Shown one piece after another: positions 17,235 through 25,169 of a stretch of 64,000 nt of DNA. Where the stretch lies: positions 1 through 64,000 of the forward strand of contig CAZZCG010000010.1 in assembly GCA_964653145.1 (NCBI GenBank), in the 5' to 3' direction. The notes under the pieces were generated by a model, which saw nothing but the letters and a program-made list of their open reading frames with translations, did no database searches and had not been told where the DNA came from. The position numbers were made by a program, and so were the translations under genes. Within the stretch, counting starts at the first letter, position 1; the number at the start of each line of letters is the position of its first letter. Source of the stretch: Pseudocalidococcus sp964653145 (lineage in GTDB: Bacteria > Cyanobacteriota > Cyanobacteriia > Thermosynechococcales > Thermosynechococcaceae).

Positions 17235-17954
17235 TCAGGATGATTGGCAGAGTTCATTAAACGCTTGGGCTGGTGACTGGGCCTGGGTAATTGGTCGGCC
17301 AATGACTAAATAATCTGCCCCCGCAACCATGGCCTGGTTTGGTGTGAGGGTGCGCTGTTGATCGTCCCGGCCCTGTTGATTAGCTAAGCGAATTCCTGGA
17401 CAAACCAAGAGAAAATCATCTCCACAGGCTCGGCGGAGATCTGCGGCTTCTTGGGGGGAACAGACCACGCCGTCTAAACCGGATTCCTGGGCAAGGAGGG
17501 CCATTTGTAAAATATAGTCCGGTAACTCCAAGGGAACTTTGAGGTCAAAGGCCAATTCTCGACTGGAAAAACTAGTTAACAAGGTCACACCGATGAGTTT
17601 TGGGGGGATAATTCCCAGGGTGGCGGCGGTTTCCTGGAGAGCAGTTTGGGCAGCGGTTAATCCCCGGCGGCCCACCGTGGTGTGAATGGTGACCAGATCA
17701 ACGCCATAGTGGGCAATTACTCGACAGGCGGCGGCCACCGTATTCGGAATATCGTGGAGTTTCAGATCCAGAAAGATGCGTTTATTGGCTGACTTTAGAC
17801 CTGGGATCACCGTATGCCCGGCCTGGAGAAATAATTCTAAACCGACTTTCCAAAACTGGGCCTGGGGAATTTGGGCAACTAGGTGATCAGCAGCAGCGGC
17901 AGTGGGAACATCCAAGGCAATGATAATTTTTTCGGACAGAGGGGAATATGGCAT
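17235..17954 (-). CDS. pyrF: Orotidine 5'-phosphate decarboxylase
   Basis: Last step of UMP synthesis, converting OMP to UMP and CO2. About 239 residues from ATG 17954. The active-site motif is DLKLHDIPNT; IIALDVP near the N-terminus and DYLVIGRPITQAQSP at the phosphate-binding end complete the family pattern. A longer reading would begin at 18032 and overlap the upstream gene, which is less likely. It lies 13 bases downstream of the DUF3611 gene, so the two are probably in one transcript. Confidence 0.95.
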   Translation of the reverse strand: MPYSPLSEKIIIALDVPTAAAADHLVAQIPQAQFWKVGLELFLQAGHTVIPGLKSANKRIFLDLKLHDIPNTVAAACRVIAHYGVDLVTIHTTVGRRGLTAAQTALQETAATLGIIPPKLIGVTLLTSFSSRELAFDLKVPLELPDYILQMALLAQESGLDGVVCSPQEAADLRRACGDDFLLVCPGIRLANQQGRDDQQRTLTPNQAMVAGADYLVIGRPITQAQSPAQAFNELCQSS

Positions 17955-17967
17955 GGGTCGAGGGTGA

Positions 17968-18543
17968 CTAATTTTGATTAATCCGCAACAGGAGCCACAG
18001 GGCGGAAATAATTCCCGTGAGCTGGGCCGCAATGATATTTATTTTGGATTGGACTACAAAAATATCGATTGGTTCCACCAGTAACCCCGTTGCATAAACA
18101 GCAGCGCCTTGGGGAATTGACAATACTCGCAACAGCAACATGCCAACATTCCACTCCGCGGCAATCACCGTAAAGATCATTCCCAGCACATTCACCCACA
18201 GACCCAGCTTGAGGTATTTAATTACATCGGCCTTTGAGGGACGCTTATCGGGATTTTCCAGTTGCCGACCCAGTTGGGGATAGCGGAAATTACAGTAAAT
18301 CCCAATCGATAGAAAAATCATCCCAACACAGGCCAAAATTAAGCCAAAGTTAGGACGATTCGGGGCTTGAATTTCTGGGGCATTGAAGTTCCGACCAAAA
18401 AATACGGTGAGAATGATGATCAACGAGAGGAAGCCAAAAATCACCTGAATCCAAAAGCCAATCCAGCCGATCCGTTGCATTTCCAGGCCCAGACGGTGGA
18501 TCGGTTCAGTTACTTTGCGTCCTTTTCCGGGGAGCCGATTCAT
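17968..18543 (-). CDS. DUF3611 family membrane protein
   Basis: 191 residues with four hydrophobic segments, near residues 27-47, 67-85, 110-130 and 165-185. The sequence around MQRIGWIGFWIQVIFGFLSL and the GLWVNVLGM segment match the DUF3611 family, found in cyanobacteria and plastids. A role in plastid protein import or ion homeostasis has been proposed for plant relatives; the cyanobacterial role is not established. It is the first gene of an apparent operon with pyrF and the small membrane protein. Confidence 0.8.
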   Translation of the reverse strand: MNRLPGKGRKVTEPIHRLGLEMQRIGWIGFWIQVIFGFLSLIIILTVFFGRNFNAPEIQAPNRPNFGLILACVGMIFLSIGIYCNFRYPQLGRQLENPDKRPSKADVIKYLKLGLWVNVLGMIFTVIAAEWNVGMLLLRVLSIPQGAAVYATGLLVEPIDIFVVQSKINIIAAQLTGIISALWLLLRINQN

Positions 18544-18644
18544 GCCAAATCCTGTTGAACACCTACATTCCTAGAATACTGGGCCAGCCTCAACCCAACC
18601 GCTGAACATGACTTCAGGATTCCAGTAATTTAATCTGAAGCCCA

Positions 18645-21389
18645 TCATATCCCCTGGCGACTCACGCGAATAATGGTTTCCGTCATTTGTTCAAAGGCAT
18701 CATCATGGCTAATCACGAACAATTGCTGAAAGCTGCGTAAATTGCCCAAGGCTTCTGCCAGTTGCCGCCGTCGGGTTTGATCCATGTTGGTGGTGGGTTC
18801 ATCAAAAAAGGCAATATCAATTTCCACCAAGACTTTGAGCAGGGCCAACCGGATCGCCAAGGCCGCACACATCTGCTCCCCCCCTGACAAACTTTTAAAC
18901 CCGCGCCAATGGCCCTCCTCCTGCACGCGAATTTCGTAATCCTCTGTCCAGGCCAAGGCCACATCCGGCCGATCCAGTAATTCCCGAAACAGTTGATCCG
19001 CCACTTGGACAATGCTGGTCATGTAGTACTGGGTAATCCGGGGCCCACTTTGGTTCAAGGCTTGGCGACTAAACTGAATAAAATCATCGATGACCTGTTG
19101 TTTGGCTTGGGTCTGCTGGAGGGCCTGGAGTTGTTGGAAAAGACTTTGGCGGTGGGCTAATTTCTCCTGTAGGGCTTGGCGTTGTTGTTGGTACAGGGGA
19201 AGGCTGCCCTGGAGTTGGCCCCGCTGATGTTGTCCCTGTTGGATGGTCAGGTTTAGGTGTTCTAAGGTCTCTGGGGTAAAGGCTTGTCGCTGCTGGTTTA
19301 ACTCTTGGGTCAGGGCCTGGAGGCGTTGACAGAGTTGCTGCTGTTGGGCCTGGAACGATTGCTGTTGAGCCTGGAGTTCCGGGAGTTGCTGGGCAAGACT
19401 GTGCTGTTGCAGATAGGTTTGGTAGCCCTGTTGATGGAGTTGTTGTTGTTGACGCGTGGCCTGCCGTTGCTGTTCGAGTTTGCCCAGGGCCTGGAGTTGG
19501 GCTTGGATTTGTTGCAATCGGGTGGCAAGAGTGTCAAGGGTCTGGGTGGCGGTGCCATGGTTGGCCTGGAGTTGGGGTAGCTGGGCCAGTTGGGCTTGGA
19601 GATGCTGGAGTTGCCCGCGGGGGTCTGCCAGGGTGGTTAATTGGGCCTGGAGTTCGGCAGCTTGCTGTTGGAGTTGGGGCAGTTGGTCTAAGCGGGATTG
19701 CAGGCGCTGGCGTTGTTTTTCAGCTTGGGCCCATTGCTCTTGGTGTTGGGCTAATTGGGCGGATTTGATGGGCAATGTGGCCAATTGCAATTGGGCTTGG
19801 CGGGCGGTCTGAAGTTGGGTTGAAAGGATTTCCCGTTGGTGTTCCCAATCCAGGGTTGGCTCTGTTCCCCCCAGGCCAAGGGCGAGGTGATGGAGTTGAT
19901 TCAACAGGTGACGATAGTTCGTTGGGCCTTGGGCGAGAGCAGTTTCCACCGTGTGTTTCCCCAGCAATGACCCCGGCCAGGCAGCCACATATCCTTGAGC
20001 TAATTCCGTCAGGTTGTCGAGTTCATGGAGTTGGGTTTGGGCCTGTTTTAGGAGGCGTTCCAGTTGCTCCCGTAAGCCTTGATTAAGGTTCTGGTGCTGC
20101 CGCTGCTGTTGGAGAAGTCCATACTCCGTTTCTAGGTCAGCTAGGCGGGAGGCTTCGGGTTGGAGGGCGGTGAGGGCGTGGATTTCCCGTTGGCTTTGAT
20201 CAATGATGGCCTGGAGGCTGGCGCTGGTTTGGCTCAGGAGTTCGGCATCCGTTTGGGCTTGCTCTAGGGTGGAGAGTTCGATCCGGAGAGACTGGAGGGA
20301 TTGTTCCAGATGCAGTTGTTGGGGCAGCAATGGCTCGAGGGTATGAATTTTGGCCTGGGCGGTGGCCAATTGATCCAGTTGCAGTTCCAGTTGACTCAGG
20401 TGGTTAGTTTGCCGAGTGTAGTCCTGCTGGAGGTTTTGGGCATGGTGTTCCAGAGCGGGCCGTTGCTGCAACTGTTGCTCCAGACTGGTCAGGGTTTCGG
20501 CTAATTCCAAGTAGGCCTGGTAGTCGAGGGCATGGGTTTGACAGCGGTGCGCGGCGGTTTCAGCCTGGGTCAGTTGTTGCTGCAGTTGGGTCTGAAGTTG
20601 AGTCAGTTGGGACAGTTCTAAACCCAGACGTTCCTGTTGTTGTTCCAGGTGAGTCAAATGCTGGGCCTGAGCTTGGAGGTGTTGCCGTTGTTGTTCCCAG
20701 GCCCTGAGTTGCTCCTCTAGGGTTTGCAGTTGGGCTTCACTGGTGGCAATGGTGGCGATCAGGGCCTGTTCCTCAGTTTTCAAATTCTCCCAATCCGCTA
20801 ATTCTCCCTGACACTGCTCAATTTCGTGGGTGGTTGCCTGTAACTGGGCCTGGCTGTAATTTTTTAGACCCAAGGCTTTTTGAAAGGCATCTTTGTAATC
20901 ATCAACCCGCAAAATCGGATCAAAGACTTTTTTTCGCCCCTCAGGACTTTTGAGAAAATCCGCTGTAAACGTTCCTTGGGGAATGCCAATCATTTCCGAA
21001 AATAGGTTTGGTAGGGATAACCCACCTGCAATACCCAACTGTTGCCGCAGCCAATGATCAATGTCATTCCTAGTACTTAACCCCAATTTTCTCTGGAGTT
21101 GCGGATCAAAGATTTCATAGCCTCTACTGGTGCAGCGATGCACGCGATAGGTGCGACCATCGGATTGGGAAATAAAACTCACCCAGGCCTGGGCACTTTT
21201 GGCCCCATTACGAATCAGTTCAGATTTTGTATAGCTACAGTAATCGAACAAAACCCAGGCCAAGGCTTCGATAATGCTGGTTTTACCGGCCCCATTTTCC
21301 CCACAAATGGCATTAATTCCAGGACGAAAGGTAAACTGTTGCGCTTGATGGATTTTAAAGTTTTTCAGATTAACCGAAAGGATTTCCAT
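18645..21389 (-). CDS. sbcC: Rad50/SbcC-like ATPase lacking a zinc hook
   Basis: 914 residues. The N-terminal half-site has Walker A (GENGAGKT, residues 30-37) and a Q-loop (IGIPQGTF). The C-terminal half-site has signature LSGGE (834-838), Walker B with D863 and E864 (FFDEPTTNMD) and H-loop LFVISHDD. Between them are long, very Q- and L-rich coiled coils. No C-x-x-C motif occurs anywhere in the protein, so the usual zinc hook at the coil apex is missing; the middle holds a non-coiled segment near GYVAAWPGSLLGKHTVE. Probably a DNA-end or recombination ATPase working with an SbcD-like nuclease encoded elsewhere. Part of this gene is duplicated at 31553-31618. Confidence 0.82.
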   Translation of the reverse strand: MEILSVNLKNFKIHQAQQFTFRPGINAICGENGAGKTSIIEALAWVLFDYCSYTKSELIRNGAKSAQAWVSFISQSDGRTYRVHRCTSRGYEIFDPQLQRKLGLSTRNDIDHWLRQQLGIAGGLSLPNLFSEMIGIPQGTFTADFLKSPEGRKKVFDPILRVDDYKDAFQKALGLKNYSQAQLQATTHEIEQCQGELADWENLKTEEQALIATIATSEAQLQTLEEQLRAWEQQRQHLQAQAQHLTHLEQQQERLGLELSQLTQLQTQLQQQLTQAETAAHRCQTHALDYQAYLELAETLTSLEQQLQQRPALEHHAQNLQQDYTRQTNHLSQLELQLDQLATAQAKIHTLEPLLPQQLHLEQSLQSLRIELSTLEQAQTDAELLSQTSASLQAIIDQSQREIHALTALQPEASRLADLETEYGLLQQQRQHQNLNQGLREQLERLLKQAQTQLHELDNLTELAQGYVAAWPGSLLGKHTVETALAQGPTNYRHLLNQLHHLALGLGGTEPTLDWEHQREILSTQLQTARQAQLQLATLPIKSAQLAQHQEQWAQAEKQRQRLQSRLDQLPQLQQQAAELQAQLTTLADPRGQLQHLQAQLAQLPQLQANHGTATQTLDTLATRLQQIQAQLQALGKLEQQRQATRQQQQLHQQGYQTYLQQHSLAQQLPELQAQQQSFQAQQQQLCQRLQALTQELNQQRQAFTPETLEHLNLTIQQGQHQRGQLQGSLPLYQQQRQALQEKLAHRQSLFQQLQALQQTQAKQQVIDDFIQFSRQALNQSGPRITQYYMTSIVQVADQLFRELLDRPDVALAWTEDYEIRVQEEGHWRGFKSLSGGEQMCAALAIRLALLKVLVEIDIAFFDEPTTNMDQTRRRQLAEALGNLRSFQQLFVISHDDAFEQMTETIIRVSRQGI
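20674..20739 (+). repeat. Source segment A of the sbcC-derived duplication
   Basis: These 66 bases inside the sbcC-like gene match 31553-31618 with two mismatches. In the copy this segment is joined directly to a match of 21391-21458, so 651 bases are missing between them. Both copies have the same orientation. Confidence 0.85.
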
Positions 21390-21390
21390 A

Positions 21391-21458
21391 GAACTGTATC
21401 AGTCAACCGAATTTGGCCTGGGGTGGGGGGGATCAGATTTTCTTCACCGTATCACAGG
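21391..21458 (+). repeat. Source segment B of the sbcC-derived duplication
   Basis: These 68 bases just upstream of the sbcC-like start codon match 31619-31685 with about five mismatches and one base lost from a G-run. This segment would include part of the 5' regulatory region of the gene. Confidence 0.85.
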
Positions 21459-21513
21459 CCGTCAAGTGGGGTTTTAAAGGGCGTTCTGGTGTGCATCTGT
21501 TTAATGCAAGCGA

Positions 21514-22050
21514 TTAAAACTCAGATTCAGCGGCAACGAAACTGAGGTGACTCAAAATTTGGTTCACGTCAATCAGAAATAAAGGTTCATCAGTCGGGGC
21601 CTGGGCCGGGACAAGCAGGGTGCTTACCCCATGAATTTCACCCCAAGAAAGATAGTTTTTGGGCAGCGGCGTAATTTGCTCAGCTTGAATCCGGATTAAC
21701 TGGGGTGGGGCAAGAATCGGAATTCCCATCGGCTCAGAGTGATCAGGATCGGCACTTTGGAGAATTAACAGAAACTGATAGGGCGTTTTCCTAGAACTAG
21801 GGCGATGGGGTAATAAGAATTTTTCAATATCTAAAACTAAAATTTCCTGCCCTTGATAATTCACCAGGCCAATGCCGCGTCCGGTGGGGTCACCATAGAT
21901 CGTGGTTAGGGGAATAACTTTCAGAACTTGGGTTATTGGCAAGGCAAACTGGTGTTGGGCAATTTCAAATTTCAGAAACTGCTGAGCCGGGGCCTGGGTG
22001 GGGGCATTACGAGATTTCCGGCGGGATTTTAAGGAAGTAGTAAGAGCCAT
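21514..22050 (-). CDS. CheW-domain adaptor, last gene of the pix-type operon
   Basis: 178 residues. A basic, low-complexity N-terminal 20 residues is followed by a single CheW-like domain (FLKFEIAQHQFALPITQVLK, then GLVNYQGQEILVLDIEKFL). Such proteins couple chemoreceptors to the CheA kinase. It follows pixL by 16 bases on the same strand. The classical pix operon has one CheW (PixI), so this is a second adaptor. Confidence 0.82.
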   Translation of the reverse strand: MALTTSLKSRRKSRNAPTQAPAQQFLKFEIAQHQFALPITQVLKVIPLTTIYGDPTGRGIGLVNYQGQEILVLDIEKFLLPHRPSSRKTPYQFLLILQSADPDHSEPMGIPILAPPQLIRIQAEQITPLPKNYLSWGEIHGVSTLLVPAQAPTDEPLFLIDVNQILSHLSFVAAESEF

Positions 22051-22066
22051 AATTCAAAATCTCAGA

Positions 22067-25000
22067 TTAAACCAGTTGGGGTTGGGCCATGGTGGTCATT
22101 TTTTTAAGGGTGGCCAACAAATCAGCCTCGCGAAAGGGCTTGGTAAAGTAAGCGGCGGCTCCCAGGTTCATTGCAATTTGACGGTGTTTTTCACTACTGC
22201 GAGAAGTCAGCATGGCCACGGGCAGTTTGTCTCGGTTGCGTAAATTTTTGACATGAGCCAAGAAACCATAGCCGTCTAAGCGGGGCATTTCTATGTCGCA
22301 AATGACAGCATTCACCACCAGGCCATTGCTGAGTAAATCCAATGCTTCTTGGCCATCTTTTGCTTGTTCGACCCGATAACCTGCTTTTTCGAGGGTATTT
22401 GCTAAAAATCGGCGGACATTGATCGAGTCATCCACAATCAGAATTGTTGTTTGCAAGGTTTGTCGGGCTTGAGTTGTGGCCAGGCCAGGGGATTTGGGTT
22501 TGAGCGCCGGGGCCTGGGGTTGTTGGGTTTCCAGCCAGCGCCAAAGGCCAAAGGTATCCACAAGGGGGACAATCCGACCATCGCCCAAAATCGTACAACC
22601 ACTAAACCCCGGCGGTAAAGGCAGCGCGCTATCCACTTGCCGAATGGTGACTTCCTGTTCACCCCAATAGCGTTCGGTGGGAATCCCCAATAAATGATCC
22701 CCTTGGGCAATGACGAGTAAGGAGGGTTGATCAATAATTGGCGTAGTTTCCATTGTGATCCGAGGCTGGGGGCGGGGAAAGTTAAACCATTGTTCCAGTT
22801 GAATTAGCGGCATCAACAGGCCGTCCCAATCCAGTAGCGTTTGGCCAGCACTATGCAAGACCTGGTCTGGTGCGTAGAGGGTCATTTCTTCAACCGCATC
22901 GGTGGGAACCGCGACTAACATCCCGGCAATTTCCACCAGTAAAACCCGAACAACAGAAAGCGTAAACGGGACTGTAATCGTAAAGGTCGTCCCCAGGCCA
23001 AGCCGCGTATCCACATGAATTTCACCGCGAATTTTCTGAAGATTCGTCCGCACCACATCCATACCGACGCCGCGACCCGAGAGTTCCGTGACTTGAGTGG
23101 CAGTGGTAAATCCGGGTTCAAAAATTAAATCTAACAGTTCCCGTTCACTGGCCTGGTTCAACATTGAGGCATCTAAGCCCATCTCCAGACCCCGTTGTTT
23201 AATTTTCTCCAGGTTAATACCTTGCCCATCATCAGAAATTTGGATGACGGTTTGACTCCCGCGGTAGGAGGCACTGATCGCAATTTTGGCCGGGTTGGGT
23301 TTCTTTTGGGCAGTACGGTCTTGGGCCGGTTCAATCCCGTGATCAAAAGCGTTCCGAACCAGATGTAACAGGGGATCTGTCAAGGCTTCTAAAATCGTCC
23401 GATCCACCAGGGTATTGCCGCCTTGAATGTCGAGTTGGACAGATTTTCCGTACTCATGGCAGAGATCTCGAACCATCCGGGGATAACGATTGGCTAAGTC
23501 GGAAAAGGGCCGCATCCGTACCTGAGTCAGGCGATTTTGCATTTGTTTGGCGGTGCGGTGCAAGTCTCGTTGGGTGCGCTCGGTGTCCTCCAGGCCAATT
23601 TCTAGGTCGCTGGTAATTTCTTGGATTTGGACAATGGTTTCGATCACATCCTGGGAGAGTTGGTGCAGCGGGTTGTAACGGTCAAACTCTAGGGCATCAA
23701 ATTGATCGTGCCAGTGATTGAGTTCCGACTTGGCCTGGGTAAACGTGGGTATGGCAAAGGATTGAGTCGTGACCCGATCATAGGCCTGGCGCAGTTGGAA
23801 GTTGGTTTGCTCAAGGCGGCGGACTTTTTCTTTCAGGGCAATCATTCGTTGTTGCAGCCGTTGAACTTGCAAGCCTAAACCATTGCGCTCGATGGTCAAT
23901 TCCCCAAATAAATCCGCCAATTCATCCAGTTGTTGCACTGCGACGCGGACGGTTTGATAGGCCTCGGTTGGACTCAAGGGTTTCGCGGGAGGCTGGGATA
24001 AATGGGAGAGATCACCAGAGGGAATGGTGGATTTGGAAATGGGCGGAATTGTCGGTGTCGGGTTAGCGGGAAACAGTCCAGGCGAGAGTTCCAGTACCGT
24101 GTCAAATTCATCGTCGGCCAGTTCTGCATCCAAGTCGGCTAAAAGGTTTTCCAGGCCCCCCGATAATTGTTCTTCATGGGGTTCATGTTCCAGGTAAGGA
24201 ATTTCCAGGGTTTCTAGGTCGTGGGGGTGGCTCGGTTCCGGTTCAACCAAGAGGGCAGCGGCATCCTGTTCAAGGTCGGCTAAATTGGCTAAGTCTTCTA
24301 AATCTGGGAGTTCGGGGACTGCGTCTAAATCGGATAACTCGGGGATCTCGCCCAAGTCCAACAAATCCAGGCCAGCGGATCGGGAAAGAAATCGCTCCGG
24401 CAGAGCATTAAATTGGCCAATTAAAACCATGGCCTGGCAGCGGCGCCACCCCTGAACAATTTCGCTGGCCACTTGGCTGAGGTTCGTGGGCTGTTTTTCT
24501 AAAAGATCATGGATTGAGACGCAATAACTGACAAAGGCCGGCAGTTCCAGCATTTGCCCCAGGCCCTCAAGCTCTTGAGCAACAATTTTCAGTTCTTCCA
24601 GTAAGCAGGGTTGTCCATCACTGGCCAAAACCGCCTCTAACCGTTGCAAGCAGCCTTCCACTTCCGACTCAAACAACAGGGCCCGCATATCCCCGCCAGC
24701 TTCTTCCGAAAGCAGGGAAATTTCACTTTCCGGTTGTAATTCTCCCAACTGGGACTGGAGTAGAGCGAAAATCGGATCTACTTGGGTATTGAGCCAACTT
24801 TGGGAGGCGATCATGCCTTGGCGATTCAGGGAAACAATGTGTTGCAGGCAGTCCACACCCCGGAGAAGTTGCTGCTCTAAATCCAAATCCACAGGGGTGC
24901 CAGCCCGGATCACTTTTAAGAAATCCTCGAGGCGATGGGCCAAGTCACTCAGTTGGGCAAACCCCATCATGGCCGCGCCCCCCTTAATCGAATGAGCGGC

Positions 25001-25165
25001 CCGGAGAATCCCATCCACCCGACCGCGGTTTTGGTCGTCCTGACTCAGACCCAACAAGCCCGTTTCCATGGCCTGTAGATAGTCTTGGGCTTCTTCTAAA
25101 AACTGTTGCCGGATGACTTCTTGCCCATCATTGACTGGGAGGAGTTGGGATTCGGGGGGAACCAT
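22067..25165 (-). CDS. pixL: Hybrid CheA-type histidine kinase (PixL-like)
   Basis: 1032-residue central kinase of the operon. Order of domains: Hpt with phosphoacceptor H58 (AAHSIKGGAAMMG); an acidic linker rich in D, E and L; a dimerisation helix pair; the kinase ATP-binding domain with N-box LVRNAFDHGIE and glycine boxes DDGQGINLEKI and GRGVGMDVV; a CheW-like domain; and a C-terminal receiver (ILIVDDSINVRRF, with the phosphoacceptor in ICDIEMPRLDGYG). Signals from PixJ would be passed through phosphate transfer to its own receiver and to PixG and PixH. Four bases separate it from pixJ. Confidence 0.9.
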   Translation of the reverse strand: MVPPESQLLPVNDGQEVIRQQFLEEAQDYLQAMETGLLGLSQDDQNRGRVDGILRAAHSIKGGAAMMGFAQLSDLAHRLEDFLKVIRAGTPVDLDLEQQLLRGVDCLQHIVSLNRQGMIASQSWLNTQVDPIFALLQSQLGELQPESEISLLSEEAGGDMRALLFESEVEGCLQRLEAVLASDGQPCLLEELKIVAQELEGLGQMLELPAFVSYCVSIHDLLEKQPTNLSQVASEIVQGWRRCQAMVLIGQFNALPERFLSRSAGLDLLDLGEIPELSDLDAVPELPDLEDLANLADLEQDAAALLVEPEPSHPHDLETLEIPYLEHEPHEEQLSGGLENLLADLDAELADDEFDTVLELSPGLFPANPTPTIPPISKSTIPSGDLSHLSQPPAKPLSPTEAYQTVRVAVQQLDELADLFGELTIERNGLGLQVQRLQQRMIALKEKVRRLEQTNFQLRQAYDRVTTQSFAIPTFTQAKSELNHWHDQFDALEFDRYNPLHQLSQDVIETIVQIQEITSDLEIGLEDTERTQRDLHRTAKQMQNRLTQVRMRPFSDLANRYPRMVRDLCHEYGKSVQLDIQGGNTLVDRTILEALTDPLLHLVRNAFDHGIEPAQDRTAQKKPNPAKIAISASYRGSQTVIQISDDGQGINLEKIKQRGLEMGLDASMLNQASERELLDLIFEPGFTTATQVTELSGRGVGMDVVRTNLQKIRGEIHVDTRLGLGTTFTITVPFTLSVVRVLLVEIAGMLVAVPTDAVEEMTLYAPDQVLHSAGQTLLDWDGLLMPLIQLEQWFNFPRPQPRITMETTPIIDQPSLLVIAQGDHLLGIPTERYWGEQEVTIRQVDSALPLPPGFSGCTILGDGRIVPLVDTFGLWRWLETQQPQAPALKPKSPGLATTQARQTLQTTILIVDDSINVRRFLANTLEKAGYRVEQAKDGQEALDLLSNGLVVNAVICDIEMPRLDGYGFLAHVKNLRNRDKLPVAMLTSRSSEKHRQIAMNLGAAAYFTKPFREADLLATLKKMTTMAQPQLV

Positions 25166-25169
25166 GGTC

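Noticed and set aside
19305..20504. Several plus-strand frames, some rich in W or L, opposite the sbcC-like gene
   Set aside because: They are shadows of the Q- and L-rich coiled-coil codons of the gene on the minus strand and have no independent signals.
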